NCBI GenBank assembly: GCA_015487895.1
Contig: WFOW01000213.1
Span: forward strand, 1 to 7,074
Direction of reading: 5' to 3'
Origin: Gammaproteobacteria bacterium
GTDB lineage: Bacteria > Pseudomonadota > Gammaproteobacteria > S144-34
Length of the DNA: 7,074 nt
Shown: in pieces, positions 1 to 6,753 of the stretch
Layout of the letters: every line of letters begins with the position of its first letter
How positions within the stretch are numbered: position 1 is the first letter of the stretch
Made by a program: the position numbers and the translations under genes
Notes under the pieces: model-generated
Database searches by the model: none
Told to the model about the DNA's origin: nothing
The model's input: the letters and a program-made list of their open reading frames with translations, nothing else

Positions 1-94
1 CCTCCCGCCTCTTGTCTCTCGTCCCCGCGCCGCAGGCGCCGCAGGCGGCCGTGCCCCATCCCCCGGCTCCCGCGGCCGCCGCTTCCCCCTCCCC
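1..94. other. Upstream edge, no confident gene; weak partial minus-strand reading frame
   Basis: I see no supported gene here. On the minus strand an ATG at 59-57 opens a frame that runs without a stop to the window edge (19 codons, Arg/Gly-rich), with a GGGAG-like sequence upstream, so it could be the first codons of a divergently transcribed gene. In DNA this GC-rich a stop-free run of this length is expected by chance, and the near-repeat of CGCAGGCG at 31-47 makes low-complexity sequence an equally good explanation. Confidence 0.15.
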
Positions 95-104
95 GTGGCC
101 ATAT

Positions 105-120
105 GTTGCTTTTTTGCAAC
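105..120. repeat. GTTGC-T6-GCAAC inverted repeat upstream of the porin promoter
   Basis: Perfect 5-bp arms (105-109 and 116-120) enclose six T residues. The dyad lies about 36 bp upstream of the -35 box. The heptamer ATGTTGC that forms its left side (103-109) recurs exactly at 153-159, overlapping the -35 box, 50 bp away. This layout would suit a binding site for a dimeric regulator, with a half-site on the promoter. A terminator is unlikely because no T-tract follows the right arm. The function is inferred only. Confidence 0.35.
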
Positions 121-155
121 GCACGTGCCTCGCTGTGGCGAGGGCGCAGCGGATG

Positions 156-183
156 TTGCACTCTCGCCCACATGTGCTATAAA
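156..183 (+). promoter_or_regulatory. Sigma70-type promoter of the porin gene
   Basis: The -35 box TTGCAC (156-161, four of six consensus positions) is separated by 16 nt from the -10 box TATAAA (178-183, five of six). A TG at 175-176 gives an extended -10 element. Transcription should begin near 190, leaving a leader of about 95 nt before the porin ATG. It is the only strong promoter-like sequence in the window and fits a highly expressed outer-membrane protein. Confidence 0.7.
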
Positions 184-235
184 TGTCCCGTCCTCTCTTG
201 GGGATCCCGAGGGATTTTCAGGGAGCCTTTGGAAC

Positions 236-256
236 CTCCGCGGCGGGCCCGCGGAG
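236..256 (+). promoter_or_regulatory. Perfect 8-bp hairpin in the porin mRNA leader
   Basis: CTCCGCGG (236-243) and CCGCGGAG (249-256) pair perfectly around the 5-nt loop CGGGC. The hairpin ends 15 nt before the start of the Shine-Dalgarno tract (GAGGAG, 272-277), so it leaves the ribosome site free. Stable leader hairpins protect some porin mRNAs such as ompA from decay; an attenuation or protein-binding role is also possible. The pairing is seen directly; the role is inferred. Confidence 0.5.
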
Positions 257-286
257 CATGCCAATAACGAAGAGGAGAGAGACGAG

Positions 287-1402
287 ATGAAGAAGAAGCT
301 TCTCGCGATCGCGATCGGCGCGGCGCTGGGCGCGGGCCCCATGGCCGCCCAGGCCGGTTCGGACATCAAGGTCAAGTGGTTCGGCTTCACCCAGATCACC
401 GCCGAGGTAGGCGAGCTCAAGGACGGGAACACGAACGACGGCCTGCGCTTCGGCGCCGACCGTATCCGTATCGGCTACAAGATGAAGGTCGGCAACGTTT
501 TCGGCAAGCTGCAGGTGGATTTCAACAAGGACGCCAGCGACCCGATCGAGACCGAATGGAATGATAAAGACAGCGATGGGGTGATCGATCCCGGTGAGCT
601 TGAATCTGCAACGAAGCCCAAGGTTAAGATCCCGGAGATCATCAAGGATGCCGAGGTGGGTTACAAGTTCAGCAACGCCGCCAAGGTCAAGGCCGGCATC
701 TTCAAGACCCCCGTGGGCATGGACTTCAACACCTCGGGCAAGAAGCTCGACATCACCAAGCGCGGCATGGAGAAGGCGCTGGTGCTGGAGCGCGCCCCGG
801 GCCTGATGCTCTCGGGCCGGAAGATCGGCGGCGGCTTCGGCTATGACATCGGCGTTTTCAACCCCACTGTGCGCAGCAGCGCGGTGAGTGGCGGCACGGT
901 GGGCGACAATCTGGCCTGGGCCGGGCGCGTGATGTACGACATGGGCAAGATGCTCCACCTGGAGGCCTACTACGGCAAGAGCGAGGAGGCCGGAGGTGCG
1001 GGCAGCCAGGACTACACGGTCTGGGGGCTTGCCGGCCGGTACCGCAGCGGTCCTTTCACTGTCAAGTTTGAATATATCGACGGCGAGAACGTGAAGGGTA
1101 GCAATGCTTGGGATCAGCAGGTGTGGTACCTGCACGGCGGTTGGCGTGTGAACAAGATGAACGAGTTTGTCATCCGCCACTACAGCGGCGAGTCCGAGAA
1201 GAGCGGGACCAGCACCGATCTGAGCAACACCTACGTGGGCTGGAACATCTTCCTCGGGCCCAAGGACCACAACGCCCGTATCCAGCTCAACTACGTCTTC
1301 GTGGGCGGGGACGAGAAGACCTGGAGCGGCGTGAGCGGCGGCAAGTCCAGCGGTGGCTACACGGCCGACGGCTTCATCGCCCAGTTCCAGACCTCGTTCT
1401 GA
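287..1402 (+). CDS. Outer-membrane porin, phosphate-selective porin O/P-like, with EF-hand-type loop
   Basis: Predicted 371-residue outer-membrane beta-barrel channel. I chose the ATG at 287 because it follows GAGGAG (272-277) by 9 nt and opens a clear signal peptide: MKKK, a hydrophobic core, and an A-Q-A cleavage site after residue 23. A longer in-frame start at 95 would lie upstream of the promoter. The mature protein alternates polar and hydrophobic residues in short Gly/Tyr/Phe/Trp-rich strands and ends in Phe, the usual BAM recognition residue. The central part (strand, KAGIFKTPVG, then a segment ending LERAPGLMLSGR) resembles the QFKEPFS-type region of OprO/OprP-like porins, so I lean to that superfamily; a generic Gram-negative porin (porin_4) is the alternative. 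Substrate cannot be read from the sequence; surplus Lys would suit anions. Residues 93-104 match an EF-hand loop. The gene is monocistronic, with its own promoter and terminator, and is Lys-rich and less GC-rich than its neighbours. Confidence 0.9.
   Translation: MKKKLLAIAIGAALGAGPMAAQAGSDIKVKWFGFTQITAEVGELKDGNTNDGLRFGADRIRIGYKMKVGNVFGKLQVDFNKDASDPIETEWNDKDSDGVIDPGELESATKPKVKIPEIIKDAEVGYKFSNAAKVKAGIFKTPVGMDFNTSGKKLDITKRGMEKALVLERAPGLMLSGRKIGGGFGYDIGVFNPTVRSSAVSGGTVGDNLAWAGRVMYDMGKMLHLEAYYGKSEEAGGAGSQDYTVWGLAGRYRSGPFTVKFEYIDGENVKGSNAWDQQVWYLHGGWRVNKMNEFVIRHYSGESEKSGTSTDLSNTYVGWNIFLGPKDHNARIQLNYVFVGGDEKTWSGVSGGKSSGGYTADGFIAQFQTSF
563..598 (+). other. EF-hand-type calcium-binding loop within the porin
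   Basis: Codons 93-104 of the porin read DKDSDGVIDPGE. This matches the canonical 12-residue EF-hand loop: acidic residues at positions 1, 3, 5 and 9, Gly at 6, Ile at 8 and Glu at 12. It sits in a polar stretch between two probable beta strands, so it should be in a loop rather than in the barrel wall. The helices of a full EF-hand are not evident, making it an isolated loop of the kind seen in dockerins and thrombospondin-like repeats. Calcium binding is inferred. Confidence 0.6.
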
Positions 1403-1453
1403 GGAAGCGCCCGGTTCCGTCCGGGACAATAACGACAACAGGACGAGTATTGG

Positions 1454-1478
1454 CGGGGCCTTCGGGCCCCGTTCTTTT
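1454..1478 (+). terminator. Rho-independent terminator of the porin gene
   Basis: A perfect 7-bp stem, CGGGGCC (1454-1460) with GGCCCCG (1465-1471), is closed by a TTCG tetraloop in the especially stable C(UUCG)G context. It is followed at once by TTCTTTT (1472-1478). It begins 51 nt after the porin stop and should insulate the downstream genes from the strong porin promoter. Confidence 0.92.
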
Positions 1479-1487
1479 GCCTGGAGC

Positions 1488-1520
1488 CGCTGATCAATCC
1501 GCTACGCGGATTGATCAGCG
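1488..1520. repeat. Perfect 15-bp palindrome (REP-like)
   Basis: Arms at 1488-1502 and 1506-1520 are perfectly complementary around a TAC loop. The left arm reads CGCTGATCAATCCGC. There is no T-tract on either side, so it is not a conventional terminator. A second, smaller hairpin (GGCG-CTT-CGCC, 1525-1535) follows 4 nt later. Such hairpin pairs are typical of REP/BIME-type extragenic repeats; copy number in the genome would decide. Confidence 0.6.
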
Positions 1521-1713
1521 CTAAGGCGCTTCGCCACCATTTCGGTTTTCCCTTGAACTGCCATGCACTTCCGTGTGCATAGCGCCGTGGGCACGGGCGC
1601 ACAGCGCAGTCGCGGCCCATCGGCGCACGCGCCCGCAGGCGGCACGCTCAGCGATGCCCCGGGCAACGGCCTCGGCCCAGGCGTCCGAAGCCGCGCACGG
1701 CGGGCGCGCCATT

Positions 1714-1770
1714 CCGCGGCCGTCCCTGGCCGCGGGGAAGCCCTGAAAAATCGAATTTTTCAAGGCTTCC
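1714..1770. repeat. Twin adjacent hairpins in the spacer
   Basis: The first hairpin pairs CCGCGGCC (1714-1721) with GGCCGCGG (1728-1735). The second starts at the next base: 1736-1751 pairs with 1755-1770 at 15 of 16 positions (single C/A mismatch at 1743/1763) around a CGA loop. The inner half of the second stem is A5/T5-rich and its outer half is GGAAGCC/GGCTTCC. The A/T runs lie inside the stem rather than after it, so it is not a standard terminator for either strand, although a bidirectional terminator role cannot be excluded. Confidence 0.6.
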
Positions 1771-1830
1771 GTCTGTTTCCGGCTGAACCCGTGCCCGTGC
1801 GCGCGGTCGAATGGTGCGTGGGTCCGGCGG

Positions 1831-1838
1831 GGAGGAGG
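1831..1838 (+). promoter_or_regulatory. Strong ribosome binding site deciding the lipoprotein start
   Basis: GGAGGAGG lies 5 nt before the ATG at 1844. This selects that codon over the in-frame ATG at 1811, which has no Shine-Dalgarno sequence, and over the later in-frame ATG at 1862. Confidence 0.8.
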
Positions 1839-1843
1839 CGCTC

Positions 1844-2425
1844 ATGGCACGGACGGGTGTGATGCCCCGGACGCGCCCCGGGCCGGTTTCGGCGGCGCTT
1901 GCCGCGGCGCTGGCGCTCGCGGGCTGCATCGCGCCGCCCGGGGGCGGCCGCTGGGTGCCCGTGGAGGGGCCGGTGGCGGTGCGTGTGGCCATGCCGGCCG
2001 CGGCCGTCGCGCCGGGGGACGGGCCGCTGTGCGCCGAGGCCCGCCGTGAACTCGCGCGCCAGCTCCGGCGGGGGCTCCCCCGGCGCGGGGTGGCGGTGAC
2101 GGCGGAGGAGGGCGCCGCTGCCGGCGGCACGCTCGAGGTCACCGGCGAGCGCTGCGCGGTGGTGGCGAGCCTGTGGGACGGCCCCGGCATGGCCGAGGGC
2201 GCGGGCGTGAGCTGCTACCATGCGCTCTGGGTGCGGGCGCGCTTCAGGGACGGGAGCGGGCGCGTCCTGTGGGAACGCCGCTTCCGCACCTACGAGCATC
2301 TCGAGGACGAGGACCCGCTGCCGGTGATCGCCACCGACCTCACCTTCCGTGAGCCCGTGGACCGCGTGCTGGTCCATTTCCGCGCGGGGCGCGTGTGGAC
2401 GGCCGCGGGGGAGGCGGCGCGCTGA
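1844..2425 (+). CDS. Putative outer-membrane lipoprotein of unassigned family
   Basis: A 193-residue protein with a lipoprotein signal: Arg residues at 3, 9 and 11, an Ala/Leu hydrophobic stretch (15-26) and the lipobox L-A-G-C with Cys28 as the lipidated residue. Ile at position +2 does not give the Asp inner-membrane retention signal, so outer-membrane sorting is likely. The mature part has a short N-terminal strand, an amphipathic Arg-rich helix (about 62-78), a strand pair ending at Cys104, and an aromatic beta-rich C-terminal half containing LWVRARFRDGSGRVLWERRF. Cys63, Cys104 and Cys124 could provide a disulfide. I recognise no family; the helix-plus-sheet pattern loosely recalls LptE-like assembly lipoproteins, but that is weak. 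Its stop overlaps the likely start of the YqaA-family gene, so the two are probably co-translated. No clear promoter is visible between 1771 and 1830. Confidence 0.75.
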   Translation: MARTGVMPRTRPGPVSAALAAALALAGCIAPPGGGRWVPVEGPVAVRVAMPAAAVAPGDGPLCAEARRELARQLRRGLPRRGVAVTAEEGAAAGGTLEVTGERCAVVASLWDGPGMAEGAGVSCYHALWVRARFRDGSGRVLWERRFRTYEHLEDEDPLPVIATDLTFREPVDRVLVHFRAGRVWTAAGEAAR

Positions 2426-2847
2426 CCGAGGGTGCGGCCGGGCTCTGGGGGCTGTTCGCCGGGTCCTTCCTCGCCGCCACGCTGCTGCCGGGCGGCTCCG
2501 AGGCGGCGCTCGCCTGGCTCGACCTGCGCGGCGCCCACGCGCCCGGCACGCTGCTCGCCGTGGCCACGGCCGGCAACACCCTCGGCGGCATGAGCTCCTG
2601 GCTGCTGGGGCGGCTCGCCGCGGGGCGCTGGCCGCCCGGGCGCTTCCTCGCGGGCCGCGCGCGGCGGCGCGCGCTCGCGCGCGTGCGCCGGCACGGGGCG
2701 CCGGCGCTCCTGCTCTCGTGGGTGCCGGTGGTGGGCGACCCCCTCTGCCTCGCGGCCGGCTGGGCGGGCGTGCGCTGGCTGCCCGCGCTGCTCTTCATCG
2801 CCGCCGGCAAGGCCGCCCGCTATGCCGTGCTGCTCTGGGCCGTCTGA
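2422..2847 (+). CDS. yqaA: YqaA-family inner-membrane protein (DedA/VTT-related)
   Basis: A 141-residue polytopic membrane protein that matches E. coli YqaA by recalled motifs and length (about 142 residues). Conserved motifs are TLLPGGSE (20-27), GNTLGG (51-56), LLSWVPVVGDPLCLAAGW (97-114) and GKAARY (129-134). There are roughly three to four hydrophobic segments, with an Arg-rich cytoplasmic-type loop at about 64-91. The family is related to the DedA/SNARE-associated (VTT) membrane proteins, which include lipid-carrier flippases; the YqaA subgroup itself has no firm function. The start is unusual: CTG at 2422 shares bases with the lipoprotein TGA (a CTGA overlap), has GGAGG at 2410-2414 with 7-nt spacing, and begins exactly where YqaA proteins begin. 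The in-frame GTG at 2395 would add nine Gly/Arg-rich residues and has only a weak ribosome site. Promoterless, so read through from the lipoprotein gene. Confidence 0.88.
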   Translation: MTEGAAGLWGLFAGSFLAATLLPGGSEAALAWLDLRGAHAPGTLLAVATAGNTLGGMSSWLLGRLAAGRWPPGRFLAGRARRRALARVRRHGAPALLLSWVPVVGDPLCLAAGWAGVRWLPALLFIAAGKAARYAVLLWAV

Positions 2848-2852
2848 GGCGC

Positions 2853-2866
2853 GGGCCGGCCGGCCC
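2853..2866. repeat. 14-bp perfect palindrome between yqaA and the oxidoreductase gene
   Basis: GGGCCGGCCGGCCC reads the same on both strands and lies 5 nt after the yqaA stop. As RNA it could form a 5-bp stem with a 4-nt loop followed by only TTT (2867-2869), a poor terminator. A two-fold operator next to the downstream start is the alternative, but GC-rich self-complementary sequence is common in this DNA. Confidence 0.35.
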
Positions 2867-2873
2867 TTTCCGG

Positions 2874-2879
2874 TAGAAT
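2874..2879 (+). promoter_or_regulatory. Possible -10 box (TAGAAT) before the oxidoreductase gene
   Basis: TAGAAT differs from TATAAT at one position and is an AT-rich island in very GC-rich surroundings. No recognisable -35 box lies 16-18 nt upstream (the sequence there is part of the GC palindrome). If used, transcription would start near 2886. The ATG at 2878 would then lie upstream of the mRNA start, which favours the ATG at 2905 as the true start. Confidence 0.3.
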
Positions 2880-2904
2880 GTGCGGCCCCCGCGGCGGGCG
2901 GCCG

Positions 2905-5900
2905 ATGAGCGACACCCAGCGCATCCGCGAGATCCCCTACAACTACACCTCCTTCTCGGACCGCGAGATCGTGGTCCGCTTCCTCGGCGAGGAGATGTGG
3001 GAGGTGATCGAGCGGCTGCGCGGCTCGCGCCGCACCGGCATCTCGGCGCGGCTGCTGTTCGAGGTGCTCGGCGACCTGTGGGTCGTCTCCCGCAACCCCT
3101 TCCTGCAGGAGGACCTGCTCGCCGACCGTGGCCGACGCACGGCCCTGGTGGCCGCCATGCGCCGGCGCATCGCCGAGATCGAGTCGCGCGCCGAGGGCAA
3201 CCCGCTGGCGCTGCGGCTCGCCACGGCCGCGCGCGGGGCCGTGGCGCGCTTCGAGGCCTGGTTCCCGCGCCAGCTCGAGCTGCGCCGCCGCGCCCTGCGG
3301 GCGCTCGCCCGCGTCACCCGGCGCGACAACGTCGACTTCTCCCCCTACGCGCGGGTGGCCCACGCCACCGACGCGACCGACTGGCGCGTGGAGCTGCCCT
3401 TCGTGGTGATCTCGCCCGACCGGGAGGAGGAGGTCGCGGGCATCGTGCGCGCCTGCGCCGGCCTCGGCCTCACCGTGATCCCGCGCGGCGGCGGCACCGG
3501 CTACACGGGCTCGGCGGTGCCGCTCGACGAGGCGAGCGCCGTGGTCAGCACCGAGAAGCTCGAGGGCCTGGGCCCGGTGGAGCCGCGCCGCCTGCCGGGC
3601 GTGGAGGGCGAGGTCCCCACCATCCGCGCCGAGGCCGGCGTCGTCACGCGCCGCGTGGCCGAGGCCGCCGAGCGCGCCGGCTACGTCTTCGCCGTGGACC
3701 CCACCTCGCAGGACGCCTGCACCATCGGCGGCAACATCGCCATGAACGCCGGCGGCAAGAAGGCGGTGCTCTGGGGCACCACCCTCGACAACCTCGCGAG
3801 CTGGCGCATGGTCACCCCCGAGGGCGAGTGGCTCGAGGTCGAGCGCGTGGGCCACAACCTGGGCCGCATCCACGACCAGCCCGAGGTGCGCTTCCGCATC
3901 CGGCGCTACGGCCCCGACGGGCGCACGCCGCGCGGCGGGCCCGAGGAGATCCGCGTGCCGGGCGCGGCGCTGCGCAAGGCGGGCCTCGGCAAGGACGTCA
4001 CGGACAAGCTCCTCGCCGGCATCCCGGGGGTCCAGAAGGAAGGCTGCGACGGCCTCGTCACCTCGGCCGTCTTCGTGCTGCACCGCATGCCGGCGCACAC
4101 CCGCACCGTGTGCCTGGAGTTCTTCGGCGCCGACCTGCGACCCGCGGTGGAGGCCATCGTCGCGGTCAAGCGCCACGTGGAGGCGCGCCCGGACGTGGTG
4201 CTCTCGGGGCTCGAGCACCTCGACGAGCGCTACCTGCGCGCGGTGGGCTACGCCACCAAGGCGCCGCGGCGCGAGCTCCCGCGCATGGTGCTGCTCGCCG
4301 ACGTCTCGGGCGACGACGAGCGCGCCGTGGCCGAGGCCGCCTCCGAGGTGGTGCGCATCGCCAACGCGCGCGAGGGCGAGGGCTTCGTCGCCGCGAGCCC
4401 CGAGGCCCGCCGGCGCTTCTGGGCCGACCGCGCGCGCACCGCCGCCATCGCCTCCCACACCAACGCCTTCAAGATCAACGAGGACGTGGTGATCCCGCTC
4501 GAGCGCCTCGCCGACTACACGGAAGGGATCGAGCGCATCAACATCGAGCACTCCATCGCCAACAAGCTGCGCATCGTGGAGGCGGTGGAGGCCTTCCTCG
4601 CCGGCCCCGTCGCGGAGGCCCTGCGCGAGGGGCGCGACTACGAGGCCTCGCGCGAGCTCGACGCCATCCTCGAGGCCAAGCGCGAGGCCGCACGCGAGGT
4701 GCTGGCGCGCGCGCGCGCCCGCTGGGAGGCGCTGCTCGAGCGCATGGACGAGCCCGCCGCGGCCCACCCCGAGCTCCTCGACGAGGCCGCGCGCGCCGCC
4801 CTGCGCCCGGGCGACACGCTGGCCGCGCTGCTGCTGCGGCGCGCGCTGCGCGTGTCCTACCGGCGCGAGGTGCGCCGCCCGCTGGAGGAGATCTTCGCCG
4901 GCGAGGCCTTCGCCCCCGTGCGCCGGCGCCTCGACGCCATCCACGCCGAGATCCGCGCGAGCCGCCTGTTCGTGGCCCTGCACATGCACGCCGGCGACGG
5001 CAACGTCCACACCAACATCCCGGTGCACTCGAGCGACTACCGCATGCTGCGCGAGGCCGAAAGCGTGGTCGACCGCGTCATGGCGCTCGCGCGCGCGCTC
5101 GGCGGCGTCATCTCCGGCGAGCACGGCATCGGCATCACCAAGCTCCAGTATCTGGAGCCGGAGGCCGTCGAGGCCTTCGCCGCCTACAAGCGCCGGGTTG
5201 ACCCCGAGGGCCGCTTCAACCGCGGAAAGCTCCTGCCGGGCGGGGGGCTGGAGCGCGCCTACACCCCTTCGCTGCGCCTGGTGCAGCAGGAGGCCCTGAT
5301 CCTCGAGGAGAGCGCCCTCGGCGCCCTCAACGACGACATCCGCCACTGCCTGCGCTGCGGCAAGTGCAAGCCCGTGTGCAGCACCCACGTGCCGCGCGCC
5401 AACCTCCTCTACTCGCCGCGCAACAAGATCCTCGCCGCCGGCATGCTCATCGAGGCCTTCCTCTACGAGGAGCAGACCCGCCGCGGCATCGCCGTGCGCC
5501 ACTTCGACGAGCTCGCCGACGTGGCCGACCACTGCACCGTCTGCCGCAAGTGCGCCGGGCCCTGCCCGGTGGACATCGACTTCGGCGAGGTGACCATGCG
5601 CATCCGCCGCATCCTGCGCGAGCGCGCCGGCCGCCGCGGGGGGCTCGTGGCGCGCGCGGCCATGGCCTTCCTCGACGCCACCGACCCGCGGGCGATCCAC
5701 GCGGGCCGCGCGCTGCTCGCGCGTGCGGGCTTCGCCGCCCAGCGCGCCGCCCACGCCGCGGCGCGCCGCCTCGGCCTCGTCGGCCCGCGCGCCGAGCGCC
5801 GCCCGCCGGCGCCGACCACGGGCCGCCCGCGGCCCGCCGCCCAGGTGCTGCACTTCGTGCGCCGGCCGGTGGAGGCGGCCGTCCCGCCGCGCACCATGCG

Positions 5901-6753
5901 CCAGGCGCTCGGGCTCGGGCGCGAGCGCGACGTGGTGCCCATCGTGCGCGATCCCGCCCGCGCCGGCGACGGCACCGAGGCCGTGCTCTACTTCCCGGGC
6001 TGCGGCTCCGAGCGGCTCTTCAGCCAGGTGGGGCTCGCGACGCTCGCCATGCTGTGGGAGACGGGCGCGCGCACGGTGCTGCCGCCGGGCTACCTCTGCT
6101 GCGGCTATCCGCAGCGCGCGGCCGGCGACGAGGCGCGCGCGCGCCGCATGATCACCGAGAACCGCGTGCTGCTCCACCGCATGGCGAGCGGCCTCGCCTG
6201 GCTGGACGTGCGCGTGGTGATCGTCTCCTGCGGCACCTGCCTGGACCAGCTCCTCGCCTACGAGCTCGGCCAGATCTTCCCCGGCAGCCGCCTGCAGGAC
6301 ATCCACGAGTACCTGCTCGAGCGCGGCGTGCGCATGGAGACCCCGCCGCGGCGGCGCTACGTCTTCCACGACCCCTGCCACAGCCCCCTGCGCGAGCACG
6401 GCGCCGAGGCGGTGGCGGCGGCGCTCACGGGGCGGGAGGTGCCGCTGAGCGGGCGCTGCTGCGGCGAGGCCGGCACCTTCGCGGTCTCGCGGCCGGACGT
6501 CGCCGCCCAGGTGCGCTTCCGCAAGGCCGAGTCGCTGCGCGAGGCGCTGGCGGCGGCCGGGGGGGAGGGCGAAGCCAAGGTCCTCACGGCCTGCCCGGCC
6601 TGCCTGCAGGGGCTGTCGCGCTACCGGCCCGACACGGGCCTCGAGGCGGAGTACCTCGTGGTCGAGCTCGCCCGCGAGCGGCTCGGGCCCGACTGGGAGC
6701 GGCGCTTCCTGGAGCGCGTGCAGCGCGGCGGGATCGAGCGCGTCATCCTTTGA
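2905..6753 (+). CDS. DUF3683-type FAD/Fe-S oxidoreductase, probable D-2-hydroxyacid dehydrogenase
   Basis: A 1,282-residue one-chain respiratory-type dehydrogenase. In order: a DUF3683-like N-terminal region (about 1-160, opening [16 protein letters not shown]); a VAO-type FAD domain (about 165-330) with [10 protein letters not shown] (193-202) and [11 protein letters not shown] (274-284); an FAD-oxidase C-terminal domain with HAGDGNVH (695-702) and GEHGIG (738-743), whose His695, His702 and Glu739 correspond to the family metal site; two 4Fe-4S motifs (Cys815/818/821/825 and Cys877/880/883/887); an Arg/Ala-rich linker (about 905-1010); and two CCG domains, each complete (Cys1033, 1065-1066, 1109, 1112; Cys1158, 1185-1186, 1230, 1233). 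The layout resembles E. coli YdiJ (about 1,018 residues; D-2-hydroxyglutarate oxidation) and a GlcD-GlcF or LutA fusion, with extra N-terminal and linker parts. The substrate is inferred, and quinone is the likely acceptor. ATG 2905 is preferred to ATG 2878 (nine more residues), which lacks a ribosome site and overlaps TAGAAT; conservation starts after both. Confidence 0.93.
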   Translation: MSDTQRIREIPYNYTSFSDREIVVRFLGEEMWEVIERLRGSRRTGISARLLFEVLGDLWVVSRNPFLQEDLLADRGRRTALVAAMRRRIAEIESRAEGNPLALRLATAARGAVARFEAWFPRQLELRRRALRALARVTRRDNVDFSPYARVAHATDATDWRVELPFVVISPDREEEVAGIVRACAGLGLTVIPRGGGTGYTGSAVPLDEASAVVSTEKLEGLGPVEPRRLPGVEGEVPTIRAEAGVVTRRVAEAAERAGYVFAVDPTSQDACTIGGNIAMNAGGKKAVLWGTTLDNLASWRMVTPEGEWLEVERVGHNLGRIHDQPEVRFRIRRYGPDGRTPRGGPEEIRVPGAALRKAGLGKDVTDKLLAGIPGVQKEGCDGLVTSAVFVLHRMPAHTRTVCLEFFGADLRPAVEAIVAVKRHVEARPDVVLSGLEHLDERYLRAVGYATKAPRRELPRMVLLADVSGDDERAVAEAASEVVRIANAREGEGFVAASPEARRRFWADRARTAAIASHTNAFKINEDVVIPLERLADYTEGIERINIEHSIANKLRIVEAVEAFLAGPVAEALREGRDYEASRELDAILEAKREAAREVLARARARWEALLERMDEPAAAHPELLDEAARAALRPGDTLAALLLRRALRVSYRREVRRPLEEIFAGEAFAPVRRRLDAIHAEIRASRLFVALHMHAGDGNVHTNIPVHSSDYRMLREAESVVDRVMALARALGGVISGEHGIGITKLQYLEPEAVEAFAAYKRRVDPEGRFNRGKLLPGGGLERAYTPSLRLVQQEALILEESALGALNDDIRHCLRCGKCKPVCSTHVPRANLLYSPRNKILAAGMLIEAFLYEEQTRRGIAVRHFDELADVADHCTVCRKCAGPCPVDIDFGEVTMRIRRILRERAGRRGGLVARAAMAFLDATDPRAIHAGRALLARAGFAAQRAAHAAARRLGLVGPRAERRPPAPTTGRPRPAAQVLHFVRRPVEAAVPPRTMRQALGLGRERDVVPIVRDPARAGDGTEAVLYFPGCGSERLFSQVGLATLAMLWETGARTVLPPGYLCCGYPQRAAGDEARARRMITENRVLLHRMASGLAWLDVRVVIVSCGTCLDQLLAYELGQIFPGSRLQDIHEYLLERGVRMETPPRRRYVFHDPCHSPLREHGAEAVAAALTGREVPLSGRCCGEAGTFAVSRPDVAAQVRFRKAESLREALAAAGGEGEAKVLTACPACLQGLSRYRPDTGLEAEYLVVELARERLGPDWERRFLERVQRGGIERVIL

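Larger units (their letters stand above)
1488..1770. repeat. Candidate composite extragenic repeat bounded by palindromes; otherwise gene-free spacer
   Basis: The 441-nt gap between the porin and the lipoprotein gene (1403-1843) holds no gene I can support. After the porin terminator it contains the 15-bp palindrome at 1488-1520, a small hairpin at 1525-1535, a 6-bp hairpin ATGCAC/GTGCAT at 1563-1580, and the twin hairpins at 1714-1770. The outer palindromes frame a roughly 283-nt block. A minus-strand frame starting at a TTG (1763) runs for 80 codons almost exactly between them, but it lacks a ribosome site and looks like a by-product. I read the block as a repeat unit or a small non-autonomous element; an untranslated RNA is an alternative. 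No obvious target-site duplication is visible. Confidence 0.4.

Noticed and set aside
95..286. N-terminal extension of the porin from a GTG at 95
   Set aside because: It would place the -35/-10 promoter inside the coding region and bury a perfect signal peptide 64 residues into the protein.
218..1438. Minus-strand open frame of 406 codons opposite the porin
   Set aside because: It covers the promoter leader, the whole porin and its 3' flank, with Ala/Val/His/Leu-biased composition and no motif. The + strand gene has a signal peptide, ribosome site, promoter and terminator.
1521..1763. Minus-strand 80-codon frame in the spacer (TTG start inside the second twin hairpin)
   Set aside because: No ribosome site, a start codon buried in a palindrome, and composition set by the hairpins. 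More likely a by-product of a repeat block, so it is noted under the spacer only.
1563..1862. Plus-strand 99-codon frame across the spacer and into the lipoprotein start
   Set aside because: It begins in a small hairpin without a ribosome site, crosses both twin hairpins and overlaps the well-supported lipoprotein start.
2290..6399. Minus-strand open frame of 1,369 codons opposite the oxidoreductase and other genes
   Set aside because: It is low-complexity (Ala, Gly, His, Arg, Leu), has no recognisable motif and no ribosome site, and lies opposite genes with unmistakable domains. Long antisense frames are expected in DNA this rich in GC.
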